From Rhinopomastus cyanomelas (lineage: Eukaryota > Chordata > Aves > Bucerotiformes > Rhinopomastidae): 64,000 nucleotides of DNA. Below the pieces are notes generated by a model. The model was not told where the DNA came from, ran no database searches, and saw only the letters and a list, made by a program, of their open reading frames with translations. Positions 21,280 to 32,053 of this stretch are shown here, one piece after another; position 1 is the stretch's first letter; each line of letters begins with the position of its first letter. The stretch spans positions 310,001 to 374,000 of the forward strand of contig VXBP01008680.1 of the NCBI GenBank assembly GCA_013400115.1. The letters run 5' to 3'. The translations under genes were made by a program, and so were the position numbers.

Positions 21280-23732
21280 AAATCTGGCATTCAGAATGGT
21301 CTTGGGAAGTGTTCTGCAAGGACAAGCTCTACTGTGGCTGAAACACAGGGCTATGCCTGCACTTCTTGGAAACGGCAAGCTGCCGTGCAGAGACAGGCAC
21401 ACACTGCTTTTTGCCATTTGCCTACTGGCCACTCAGAGTCCAGCTGACTGCCACACGGGCAGGCTCTCCCTAGAAATGTGTGGCTCTGTATGACCTGAAG
21501 TGGCACACAGCAGCCATGCCTGCAAGCCTGCAGTTGGCACAGCGGGCAAGGCTGATCTTGAGGACAGAATTTGGCAGGCAGGAGAAACATCACCTCCAGG
21601 GAAACTCCATGTGTTCCATGGAGAGGGGAGCTGACAAACATACCTTCTACACAGTCCTGCTATTGCCATATACAGTCTGTAAGCAGCAAGGGCCAGACTG
21701 CCTGCCTGTGGTGTACCTGCAGCTGTAAAACATCAGATCTTTGTTTTTCTTCTGTGCCTGTATTTGTGCTGTGTGAATCCACCATTTGTGCCTGAAGAAC
21801 CCTTGCCAGCAGAATTAGGATGGAGAGGAGTCCCCAGACTGCCCTCCAGCTGATGGAGCTGGAAACCTCCGCTCACAACTGCCTCAAGCAGCAGCTAAAT
21901 CATGTGCCTTGTCCTCCAAGTGCCTGGTAGTTTCTGATAGCTTTGGAAACAGCATCACTGATAATTGAAAAAGGAAGAAAGGAGGGTAGAAAAAGAATAA
22001 CTGAATGAAATGAGCAGTGTTCAAAGCAAATAAAGGAAGTAATGGCATAAGGAGAGCCAGCAGGTGAGCTCCCTTGTCCTACTCTGCCCAGGGCCTCATC
22101 CATTCTCCCATTGCAATGTATTGGTGTGGTGACATGATGGGGAAACAGCCACGTTTCAGGGCTAATGTACATCCTCCATCCTCCCCATCACAGCTGCATC
22201 TGGCCCTGCGGTGGGTTATCTTCTCTCTCCAAATGTTCAAGTCATTATCAGTTTGACAAATCCAATATATATAGAAAGATCTCCAGGCAAAATCTGTATT
22301 TCCAAGAAAACGAGATTCCTATACCATCTGTGGCTAATTGTTTCATACCATATTTGTCTCAGTCCTGCTGAGCCCACTCTAGGCCTGCTGAGCCCATCAC
22401 TTACCCTGGTTTTACACTGGAGGAGCTCCACTGTCTTTGGTGGATGAATGCAATTAACACTTTTGTGTGCAAGACCAGAATCCAAGGATGAAGGATCGTC
22501 CACCACCACAGCAAGTCTCCTTTGTCCCCTCCTTTACACCAACGGGGACGTGCTTTGGTGGTGAGTGATGAGTCTGGTTTTCAGGGGAGAGGGAAAGGAA
22601 GTGGCCAGACCAAGTTCAGGTTGTGGTGAGGAGAGAGAGATGCTGCCTCTGAAATTGAATCCAAACAACAGGGCAGGGAGATGCCCACTGCCAAGAGCTG
22701 CAGCAATGGCCCTTTGCTCTCCTCTCACATGGGGCGACTGGCGGCGCTTCTCCTCGTTCAGAATTAGAGAAAACAACAGAGCTCAGCAGTAATCTTGATT
22801 CTAGAGCCTTGTTGAAACTCTAGACACACACATCTGACAGATACAACAGAGATTAATGAGCCATGACCAGAAGTTTGATTTTTCTGTCAAGTGCTCCCAT
22901 CCGTTTTAAATAAACAGGGGAACAACATAAACTCCAGCGTCTGCTCTCCACCGCCTAACCGGGCAGGTTGCTTTTGATACCATATGTGTTTGAGCTGAGT
23001 TACGACTCCAAACCACTGAAAAATGCTGAGGTTTTGTTGGGCAATTTTTTCCCCCATTGGCCCTTTTGTGGCTACTCTTGTGATGAGCTTTGGTCCTTGC
23101 ATAATGCTTTTCTCCTCAGCGTGGACACGTCTTTCCAGCACGTTTTACCACTGGAAGCTGTCAAATGTGGTATCGTGTTTACAGCTAAATGAGTTCAATT
23201 GAGTGTCATTGTTGTATTATCTGGGCTACACTAGTGCCTAAAAGCCCACTGCTTTGTTTTAAGCAGTGCTCTGCTTTATATTGTTATGGGGTCTTGGAAC
23301 ATGGCTTCTTTATCCTTTCCAAGTGCAACAGCCTCAGCCAGCTTGAGTGGAGCCTGAAGAACATGTAGACTCTTCATGTTTCTGGTTACTTACATGATGA
23401 ATCAGGCATTGGTCTCATAAAATAATAATCAGTACATAGTACATAGACTTCTGGATTGATCAGAAATTCATGGTAAAGCAGTCCCTAAGGATTTTATGCC
23501 ACAAATAAAACAAAGAACTACCAAAGGACGGCTTATACCCTGAGGTATTTATGGGAGGGGGAAAAAGAGAGAGAACACTGCCATAAATCCAACTGGCCAC
23601 AGAATGTCACTCTTGCTCCACGCAAATAAAGCTGAAAGGAAATTTACCTGGTAATATAAAACCTGACTCTTCAGGAAGGCAGCTCAGGAAAGCTCTTGTC
23701 TGTAGAGAGATGAAATATGGCCAGCCAGGCAT

Positions 23733-23944
23733 GTATGAGAGGGGCAATGGTTGTAAGCTGGAACATAGGAGGTTCCACATAGGAACTTCTTCACAGTGAG
23801 GGAGACGGAGCACTGGGACAAGCTGCCCAGGAAGGTTGTGGAGTCTCAGCAGGGGGATTTGACTAGATGATCATTTGAGGTCCCTTCCAATCCCTCATGA
23901 TTCTATGATTCTATGATTCTATCTGTGATTCTGTGATTCTATGA
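23733..23944 (+). mobile_element. CR1 LINE 3' end with internal deletion
   Basis: It starts in the GAGGGGCAATGGTTGTAAGC region and passes through GGAACTTCTTCACAGTGAGG and GTTGTGGAGTCTC. It then jumps directly to AGCAGGGGGATTTGACTAG, so about 85-90 bp that hold the end of ORF2 and its stop are missing relative to sisters. A second small deletion removes the piece between TTCCACAT and AGGAACTTC. The tail has three ATTCTATG units and then a TGTGATTC variant. Confidence 0.9.
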
Positions 23945-26140
23945 GTAGCAACACACACCCACTCCCACAGGGAACCAAATGTTATGCCTGATCAAAGTAC
24001 CTTTGCAAACCACCAGAGTTCTGATCCAGATCTGCATCCAAAGTTGAATCCTGCAGATGAGTTTTCCTGAAGGATCTCACCAGTGGGTCTGGGTTGAGGG
24101 GCTTTAAGGAAGAAACCCCCTGGATTCTAATAACCCTCCCCACATTGAGACAGGCATGCAGAGAAAGCCTCAGCCTGTGCTTTGGGAGCTTCAGTCTCCC
24201 TGTTGAAAACCCCTGATTTTCAGTGGGATTTTGGCTGCACGTGAGTTCCTTTCTAAGATGTGGGATCAGGGCCACAGAGAGACAGGCTAGGCTATATTAT
24301 TTCAGACAGAAGCTGCTCTTGAAGAGCAAGCATTCTCAGTTTCAAAACACGAAATAAAAGCTGCCCTGAAATTGAAATTGTCCTTGACTTGATGCCGCCT
24401 ACAATTGAAATTGCCACTAAATTTAACAGACCGATGCTTAGCATCTAATTGCCCCTGAAAAGAAGTCACCGTCAGGAAGGCACAGTCTCAAAAAACAAAT
24501 CTTTGTTTTTCAGACTGAGTTTCATTTCAAATAGCAGACCGCTCCTTCTCCAAGCTGTGACCTTGACCAGACTGGGATGCAGAGGTCCCTGTGCAAGGAA
24601 GGGTTCCCACTGCAGTGACACCTCAGTGTAAAGGAGGAAAGGACCAGCTGCAGGGCACCTCTGCATTTCTCTCCTGGGAAAAAGAGCTTCCCCTGGAGTA
24701 AAAAATGAGGCTGGGGAGGCAAAACAGGGATTATCTTCTGGACCCCAGAGGTGAAGAGGTCTGGGGCTGAAGGACTGACATTTTCCCTTGCCTTTGGCTT
24801 GGTGAAGCTTCTCTGGAGAAGACACATGACCCTGTGAGCTTTGTCTGCGATCTACTGAAAACACCTTTTCAACAATCAACAGAGGTGAAAGAAAATGGTT
24901 TTCTGCTCTTAGCATATTTTGTATAACCACAAGAAATCTTCCTGTCTCAGGTTGGCCCCAAGAGCGTACATCTTGGGAAAAAAAATATAAAAATTCAAAT
25001 GCACAAATGTAGACTGGAGGTTAGTTCTGAAATGTTGGTCTCTGTGAAGCTTTGAACTGTTTAAAGATTTTTTTCAATGTTTCTGGTGTAAATTTTGTGA
25101 GTTTTCAAAGCGGAGCCTTACTTTCAGTCAGAAAATTACATCTTTCCTTTTGAAAGTGTAGAAAGAGCATTTTAAAAAAAAAACACTTCCCAATTGTATT
25201 TGAATATGGCACATTCATTAAAAAATCCCCTCTCCTCCCCAAGGCTTTGATTCTGACAAATCCACATTTTCCAGTGAAAAACACTTCCCAATTTCCTCTA
25301 ATATTTACATCTGTTCTTCTCAGAGAACATGCCACAGCTGTAGATCAACAGGAATCGCTCAGAACATGGTTGATTTGTGGTCAGAGTAATATTTCCAAAT
25401 CAACTTTCATTTAAGAGCAGTGAATAGTACATGTCCGTGCACCAGCAATGTATCAGAAGGATTTTGTACTGCTTTTATATTTTTCACATTCCTTTTGCAT
25501 AATTATACATTATTCATGTGTGATTGTAATTTTTACAATTATTTTACATAATTACATGTTATTAGAGCTGAAATTTGGGCAGAGTTAAACACTGTGAGCC
25601 AGATCCTCAGTGTTTCAGCCATCAACCCTGATGGCATCATCTGTCTCCAGAGCTGGGCAAATTGGACCAGTACTGTCCTCCAAAATTAGGACAACTCCGT
25701 CACAATACATGGCTGCAAAGTGGCAAGGAAAAGGAAAACTGCTTGCCTCTGCCACTGCTGTCCTTAGCTGCAGCTCTGCCCTTGTATCGCGTGCTCTGGG
25801 CTTAGACATGTTGCTCCCAGGGAGCCAAAAGGAAATCTGTGGGAAGATGTGCGCTGCTCTCCTGCATCTGTCCCTGCTCTGCCTTCCTCTCCAGCCCCCA
25901 AACCACAGGCACTTGGATGCAAGGCAAACCTACCAAGAAGCTTCCATTTACTTCTGGAATATCGATTCCTCTGGCAAAAAAAGTCAGTTTTTCCATGTGC
26001 TTGATAAATAAGGGGAGGAAGGGTTCCACATGCAGCAACTGTGGAGCTTCTTTGAGTCTTCGTCAGGGAGGCTCAGGCATTTTCTTCACGACAACATGCT
26101 GTGAAGGCAAACATTAATAGCAAGTTTAGCTCCTGGGCTT
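23945..26140. other. Unique sequence, CR1-free
   Basis: No recognised gene or transposon. There are small internal duplications: ATTGAAATTG at 24371-24380 and 24404-24413, and AAAAACACTTCCCAATT at 25179-25195 and 25277-25293. Confidence 0.4.
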
Positions 26141-26660
26141 GGCCGGTGCCTGTCTTCTGGCTGGCTTTCTGCTCCTCAGAGGAGGGGAAGGCTGTCGTTG
26201 GCTGAGGCGCATGGGTGGGTGCACGCCTTGCTTCCCTTGCTGGATTATCCCTCATCCCCTCTGCATTTCAAGAGATTTGGTGGGCCCATTAACAGCTTCT
26301 ACCTGTTTTAAGACCTGCAGCAGGAGGCTGAATGGCTTGCTTCATGAGGCCCCGTTCGCCCGCCACTCCTGCTAGCAGTGTTGACATGATTTATGTAAAT
26401 CATAAAACGTGGCGGGGTGACCTCATGAGTGTCCAGCTCTGCTCATACACGTCCCTGGGCAGAAAGGATAGTGTTTATAAACAGTGGCATATTCACGTCT
26501 CAGTAACCTGCTTTATTTACACTGCTTGCGCAGGGCTGCTGCTGCTGCACAAATGAAATATTATTCCCCGTCATGTGCATTTCATTCTCCTGCCGGCTGT
26601 GTGTTCTCTTTCACGCAGCGCCCTCGCCGTCGCTGAGCTTGTCGGCAGCTCTCCCCGACA
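26141..26660. promoter_or_regulatory. Candidate conserved regulatory element, CpG-rich and motif-dense
   Basis: I count about 21 CpG in roughly 520 bp, well above the AT-rich, CpG-poor surroundings. It holds an 8-bp-arm inverted repeat ATGATTTA-TG-TAAATCAT (26386-26403, homeodomain/POU-like), a perfect 12-bp palindrome TGTTTATAAACA (26472-26483, two overlapping forkhead cores) and TATTTAC (26514-26520, forkhead-like). No frame looks coding. The combination is typical of developmental enhancers, but conservation was not tested. Confidence 0.35.
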
Positions 26661-29015
26661 CAGGGATGGGGAGAGGGCAAGAGGGAGACTTATGTTGGCT
26701 GCCATTTTCAGGTCAGCGTGGTGACAAATGAGCACAGGATGCCCAGCCAGCAGACAAGTGAAGCCTGTTTTGGGGCTGAAAGCGGAACTCCAGTTTCCAC
26801 AGACTGGAGGGGGACAAGCTAGTTCCCCCAACATTAACTGCAGCTTAGGCTGCTGTGACACAGTCCTTGGTCACAGGTGAAGCCTCATGGTGTCCTACCC
26901 CATCACATCCTCCACTCGCTGTACCATTGCTAGTGGAATGCTAGTTTCCAGGAGATCCTGGTTTTGACTGTGAAAGTAGTCAGGAGTCACCTGACCCATA
27001 ATCAAGCTTCTCGGGCATCTGGATACGGCTGAACCAGCTGGAATGTTCTAGCGAAGTCACTGTTTAAAAGTGATTTTTAAGGAGATCTTTTTACTACAGC
27101 CTCAAAAGAGCTCGTTTCTGGCTCATGTCTTCCCTTCCAAAATAATCACAGTAATGAACTCAACAATAAAAGCTACTTATCCCCCTTCTGGTTTTTGGTT
27201 TGGGTTTTGGGGTTTTTCTTCATATTTTCTCTTTACCACTAATTAAAGAGAGGGAAGGAAGGTTTAACTCTGTTTGAAGGATCTTGTTTAAAGTTACGTG
27301 TGGTTCATTATCTCCCCAGCTTCTGCTGTTTTGAAAATGTCTTTATTTTTCTGTAGTTTTCTCATCGGGATATTTATGGTAAATATTAACTTATGAACAA
27401 GTCAAGAAAATCAATAGCTGGAATCCTGTCAATCTTGAAAGACTGTGAGATTTTAAAATGAACTCTATGGTCTGAAGCTCTGGAGGTGAAAGAGCTCTCT
27501 ATTGCCTTTACTGATGGGAAGGGAAAAGTGTCTCATAAAACAGCTCTGTTTCTGTAACCTGCATATGCATAATTCCTATAGCAGTACTTGAATGACATCT
27601 AAATCATGAGGCCCCAGAGTGCTCATCAGCTTCTGGATTAAGATACATGTTCTGGCCACATCCTGCTGTAAGCAGGTATGGGACCCGTGCCCAAAAGGGA
27701 CCCTCCTTCTCTTGTCCTGTACCCTGGTTTATGTGAAACATGATGGAGGCAGGGAACTTCTCTCCAGTATTTATCAGAAACTAGAGCAGGGGCAGAGCTA
27801 AGGACGGATCAGGATTTGGGCAGTCAGTTATTTGCTGGGTACCCCAGGAAAGTTCAGCTGCCAACCTGGGGTCATGAGCTGTGGGAATCAGAGCAGCTCT
27901 GCTAGGGCCAGCAGGCACATCTGGAAGCAGACATTTGGCTTGCGGCTGCAGCCCATGTGTCGAGTTCGGTGCGTGTCTGGAAAAGTGTGCTGCAAGGACC
28001 ATCACCCCTGGGACCGGGGCAGGGAGGGTGGGAAGAACCAGACCACTGAAACAACTTGCTGAGGGTAAGTACTTTTCTCTTTATGGGCTTGCATATCCTT
28101 TTACCTGGCCTCCCAGGTTAACAGCTGCATTCGCTTTCCCTCATGAAGGTTTCCCTTTTTGTTTGTTGTTGTTCCCTGAAAGCAGCAGAGGAGTTTCTGT
28201 TTGTTAAAGGCATTCTGCCAGGCTGTGGGAAGCCTCCCTGGTTTGTTGGTTGGGATCACAAGGTGGTTTAGTTATTTGTCAAAGGCACATGGTGAAACCT
28301 GTGCCCTTTTGCATTTCCCTGTCTGTCAGAAGGCTTTTAGAAAGGGTCTGATTCTGCCCACCCTCTGGCATTTTTGTTCCTAGCAGCAGTGGGATTGCCT
28401 GTGCATAAATACAGGTAGCAGAATGTAGCTTGAGGAAACTTTCAATACTCCTGAAGTATATCATAATTTATTTCAGAAATCTAAATGACACTGAAATGAA
28501 AAATTGCTGCATTGAACCAAAGGGAAACCTGGCTGGGGAACCTCCACATTGAGCATGTCACATTTTTTTTTTTAAATATCAATATTCTCCTCAGCTTCTA
28601 GTTGAGGAACTGAGACCACATTGTAATTCTTAGAAGATGGATTTCCTGCTCTCACTCAAGGGGTTTCCCCCATAAAGTTTGGTAGGAAGTGTGTTGAGCC
28701 TCATTAACTCTCATCTTGTTGCTGGAGACAGGGCTGGAAACTGTTGGAGCTGTGTATTAAGCAAAGCTACCTTGGCTGTGCTGACAGCAGTGAGGAGTTT
28801 CTGCAAGGTGAGGTGAGGTCAACCAAGGTTTGGTGACAAGCAAAGGCAAATCAGATACAACTGCAGAAAGAAGTTTCTTCTTTGGCAACACACACTATAT
28901 GTCATCGTTCTTATGTGTCAGTACTAAAGTCAGGTTTCCTTTCTAAAATCAGACAGGGCTGAATTGGGAACTAAGGAGGCCATTTCAGAGTGCTATCCTT
29001 TGAAATAGCTCCATA
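26661..29015. other. Unique sequence, CR1-free
   Basis: No gene or transposon recognised. An 11-base T run lies at 28563-28573. Open frames up to 108 codons overlap on both strands near 27.8-28.2 kb and match nothing known. Confidence 0.4.
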
Positions 29016-29185
29016 TTCTATTCTATTCTATTCTATTCTATTCTATTCTATTCTATTCTATGCTATGCTATGCTATGCTATGCTATGCTACACTATGCTA
29101 TGCTATGCTATGCTATGCTATTCCATTCCATTCCATTCCACTCCACTCTACTCTACTCTACTCTACTCTACTCTACTCTATTCTA
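29016..29185. repeat. Mosaic pentanucleotide array, 34 units
   Basis: It is a perfect 5-bp-period array with blocks of unit variants in this order: TTCTA x9, TGCTA x6, CACTA x1, TGCTA x5, TTCCA x4, CTCCA x1, CTCTA x7, TTCTA x1. No unit is broken by an indel over 170 bp. The block structure shows successive point mutations that each spread by slippage or unequal exchange. The open frame across it (Tyr/Leu/Cys-rich) is a by-product of the 5-bp period. Confidence 0.98.
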
Positions 29186-29690
29186 TAACCTTACTGCCTG
29201 TTATACTTAATTATCCACAAAATCTCCATAGATTCCAGAGAACAAAATATTTTGCTTTTTCTCCATCTTCTCTTTTACCCTGGCACTGTTCTGTCAGCTT
29301 CTGCAGAGCTGCTTCTCATTCACAGAGGGGTGCAGAAGAGGAGAGCTGGAGACTATGAATGTGAAGTTTTACACGCTGTATGTAGTCTAGCTCTCACTCA
29401 GGCAATTAGAAATTGCCTTGAGGATCTGGCTCTAAAAACGCTTGAGCATCTCCTAAAGAGAGGACAACAGGAGCCAGCAGTGCTCAGGGTGCTGTGTCTC
29501 ACACAACTGGACTGCAGTCTTGTGCACATTCTGTCTGGCTCAGGGTTGGGGTAGCCCATGTACATGACTCCCGATGCTAGTAGCACAGAGTACACGGAAA
29601 GCAGAGTTGGGCCAAAATGTTCTCTTTGGACTTCTTTGGGAGTATAGGAAAGTACACACTGAGATTCGGGATGTAAACTTCCCCATGGGA
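29186..29690. other. Unique sequence
   Basis: An open frame of 100 codons (29252-29554, plus) has no recognised family and no splice context. Nothing else was seen. Confidence 0.4.
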
Positions 29691-30370
29691 AAGACTGTTG
29701 CAGTCAGCATGTTTTTGACTGCAAACCTGTTCCACTTCGGCGTAGCTGCTGCCTGGTGTGAGCAGCCGCACTTCCTACCCCGACATCAGAGATTCTGCCC
29801 AGGGTGCCGCGTACGTTGTGTCGCTGAAAGGAGAACAGCACCGTATTGATGTCCAACTCTGTAGGCCTTAACCTTTTAGCCCTGAGGGACCACTGGGAGT
29901 TTTGTCTGAAGAGTGCCTGTAGGGTCAGGGCACAAATTTGCAGGTGCAAAACACTGTTTGCAGCTACAGATCACAGAGGTGCAAATGTCATGTTTTGGTC
30001 TTTTGCTCTGCCATCAGCCAGGCTGCAGGCGGAAAGCTGGGCGCTGTTCAGGGCTCTGGGAAAACCTCTGATCCTAATTGTTTAATAATGTTCCGGGCAA
30101 AGGATCTATGTCCTCCCGCTTCTGTGATGTGCATTGTCACCTTCTGGCTGGGTTCAAGACACCGCCTCCTTCTGACAGTTTCTCGAGGCGCGACCTTTGC
30201 AATCTGCTTGTGGTTCCTCTTCCTTTCTGCATCCATCCTGGAGAGTTTACAAACCTCACGTCACGAGGGGCGGATTGTTTTAGATCACGCTGACACCTGC
30301 ATACCTTTCCCTTTCTGTGCTCCCAATGGAGCTGTAATATTTACCAACAAAGAAGTCTTCTCAATCTAAT
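29691..30370. promoter_or_regulatory. Candidate conserved non-coding element
   Basis: CpG is relatively dense (about 20 in 600 bp, for example GCCGCGTACG near 29808 and CTCGAGGCGCGACC near 30182) in an otherwise CpG-poor, CR1-free block. There are AT-rich core sites (TAATTGTTTAATAATG near 30075) and TCACGTCACGAGG near 30257, which contains a CRE-like half-site. There is no coding similarity. The call rests on composition only. Confidence 0.25.
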
Positions 30371-31429
30371 GCAGCTCACATGAATGTCACATGAAGCTAC
30401 GTCTTCCAAGAGGTAGTCTTTAGGTGCAAGGCATGTTTTTGAGTTTACCATCTGCCTTCTCTTGTCCTTACTTTGCCTTCAAAGGGGTTGTCTGTGTGAG
30501 AAGGGAACAGAGACGTGGCCTTGGCGTGCAGACCTGTTTGAACTAATGGGGAGTGCAGCTGGGTATTTGCTGTCCGAAGAGCATACAGCCCCGCGACTGC
30601 ATTTATTAAACATGGCAGGGTAATTTCCAAACTCCAGCCCTGCCACAGTGCTGTGCGAGAAGGCTCGTATTGCTGTACGAGTCCAGCTTGCCTGCCAACA
30701 TGTCTACCCATTCTGCAGGTGTATGAGTTACAGCCCAAGGCAAAAATATCCATGCCTTCCCCAAAGATCTCGTGGTGCTTCTGCATTCCAGATGGTTCCA
30801 ATTTGAGGCCTGTGCTCAGTGATGTAGCTGTATTGAGTTTCTTCCCTGAAACCAACAAAACCTGCTTTAGCATTTTGCTTGGATTAAAATATTTGTCCCT
30901 TTTTTTCACAGAGCAGAAGAGGGACTCCTGAAGCCACTGAAGGAAGGAAATCATTACAGGGTTCTACAGAAGTAGGTCATGTGCACAGCTGCTCATAGTT
31001 TAAGAGGAAGAAACATGGGACCTCAAACATGGAACATGACTCCGTCAAAATGCTTGAGAGCAACCCAAGAAAAACATCCTCAGAGGCTTATTTAATAAAC
31101 ATTATCTATAATAGTCTCAATGTGTGCTCATGTTTCCTTAGGAGTTTGCACCTACTTCCCAGAGCTAACAAGATTCCAAAATAGAGGGCAGAATAATTTA
31201 ATGAAAAGGATTTAATAGTTTGTGTTAAAGCTAATATGGTCCATTAGGAGCTGTCGTTTTATAAACAATGAGGACACGTTACCCTCTTTATTGCCATAAA
31301 GCCATTCCAAGCAAGGTTTGTAAACAGTCGGTAACGATCTATAGAACATGTGCAAAAGACAATTAGAGCCACGTTTGAAAAAAATTGTGTTTCCTCCCAT
31401 TTGATTTCTTCTTAAATAAAACCTAAGAG
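30371..31429. other. Unique sequence
   Basis: It contains a 169-codon minus-strand frame (30445-30954) that I do not recognise and that overlaps a plus-strand frame. I treat it as non-coding. Confidence 0.4.
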
Positions 31430-31535
31430 GAGCACATATGTATGTAGATGGATACACACATAGCATAAAGACTGCACATGTGTATATATCTATATCTATA
31501 TCTCTATATGTCTGTGTGTGTCTATATACACACAT
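31430..31535. repeat. Imperfect TATATC/TATG/CA-rich simple repeat
   Basis: A stretch of TATATCTATATCTATATC, TGTGTGTGTC and ATACACACATG with only short perfect runs. It directly abuts the 5' truncation point of the CR1 at 31536, so the simple repeat was the likely insertion site. Confidence 0.8.
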
Positions 31536-31650
31536 GTAAAACCCGCCTGGATATGTTCCTGTGCAACTTGGTCTAGGTGGTCCTGCTCTGGCAGGGGGAT
31601 TGGACTGGATGATCTCTCGAGGTCCCTTCCAACCCCTAAAGATTCTATGT
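31536..31650 (+). mobile_element. CR1 LINE, last ~115 bp
   Basis: It starts at TAAAACCCGCCTGGATATGT (end of ORF2), with CNLV then stop, 3' UTR and tail AAAGATTCTATGTATG. It is 5'-truncated inside the ORF2 C-terminus. Confidence 0.92.
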
Positions 31651-31699
31651 ATGCAAATGTGGATTTCATTAGCAATCATATAATGTTCATTGTCTTTTT

Positions 31700-32053
31700 G
31701 AATGTCAGGTAATGACAGGACTATGGGGAATGGAGCACAGCTGGACATGGGTAGATTTAGAGTGGATGTGAGGAGGAAGTTCTTCACCATGAGAGTGGTG
31801 AGAGCCTGGAATGGGTTGCCCAGGAATGTGGTGGAGGCCGGGCTGGATGAGGCTATGGCCACCCTGATCTGGGGTGGGGTGTCCTTGCCCATGGCAGGGG
31901 AGTTGGAACTGGATGATCCTGTGGTCCCTTCTAACCCTGACTGACTGTATGACTTGGTCTAAGTGATCTTGCTGTGGCAGGGGGATTGTACTGGATGATC
32001 TTTCGAGGCCCCTTCCAATCTCTAATGATTCTATGTTTCCATGATTCTATGAT
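31700..32053 (+). mobile_element. Composite CR1 with two tandem 3' tails
   Basis: ORF2 C-terminus (RVDVRRKFFTMRVVRAWNGL) is followed by GLDEAMATLIWGG and the first 3' UTR (GATGATCCTGTGGTCCCTTC, ACCCTGACTGACTGTATGAC). At about 31945-31955 it runs straight into a second CR1 3' UTR (CTTGGTCTAAGTGATCTTGC), with tail AATGATTCTATGTTTCCATG. A 24-bp in-frame deletion removes the PSLEVFKA codons present in sister copies (between GTGGAGGCC and GGGCTGGATG). The usual TAG after LI is TGG here. Confidence 0.92.

Larger units (their letters stand above)
19988..23732. other. Mostly unique sequence with old repeats
   Basis: It contains a possible old palindromic repeat (about 20690-20935), a compound microsatellite (20951-20992) and an isolated 8-bp tail-like repeat (21252-21279), listed separately. 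No gene is recognised. Confidence 0.4.

Noticed and set aside
23902..23944. Evenly spaced 8-bp repeats as a possible CRISPR array
   Set aside because: The units are contiguous ATTCTATG copies at the end of a CR1 element in vertebrate DNA; no spacers.
24472..24930. 152-codon minus-strand frame
   Set aside because: Overlaps another open frame on the same strand and shows no recognisable motif.
28990..29358. 122-codon open frame across the pentanucleotide array
   Set aside because: A 5-bp period free of stops makes a long frame automatically; the product is low-complexity and the rest is unrecognised.
30157..30172. GGTTCAAGAC phrase as a tRNA T-loop
   Set aside because: No acceptor stem, anticodon arm or A box could be placed around it.
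30445..30954. 169-codon minus-strand frame
   Set aside because: No recognisable domain, and another frame overlaps it on the plus strand; the length is possible by chance in 64 kb.
31212..31892. 226-codon minus-strand frame, the longest in the window
   Set aside because: It reads antisense through parts of two CR1 elements and a TATATC simple repeat; no family recognised.
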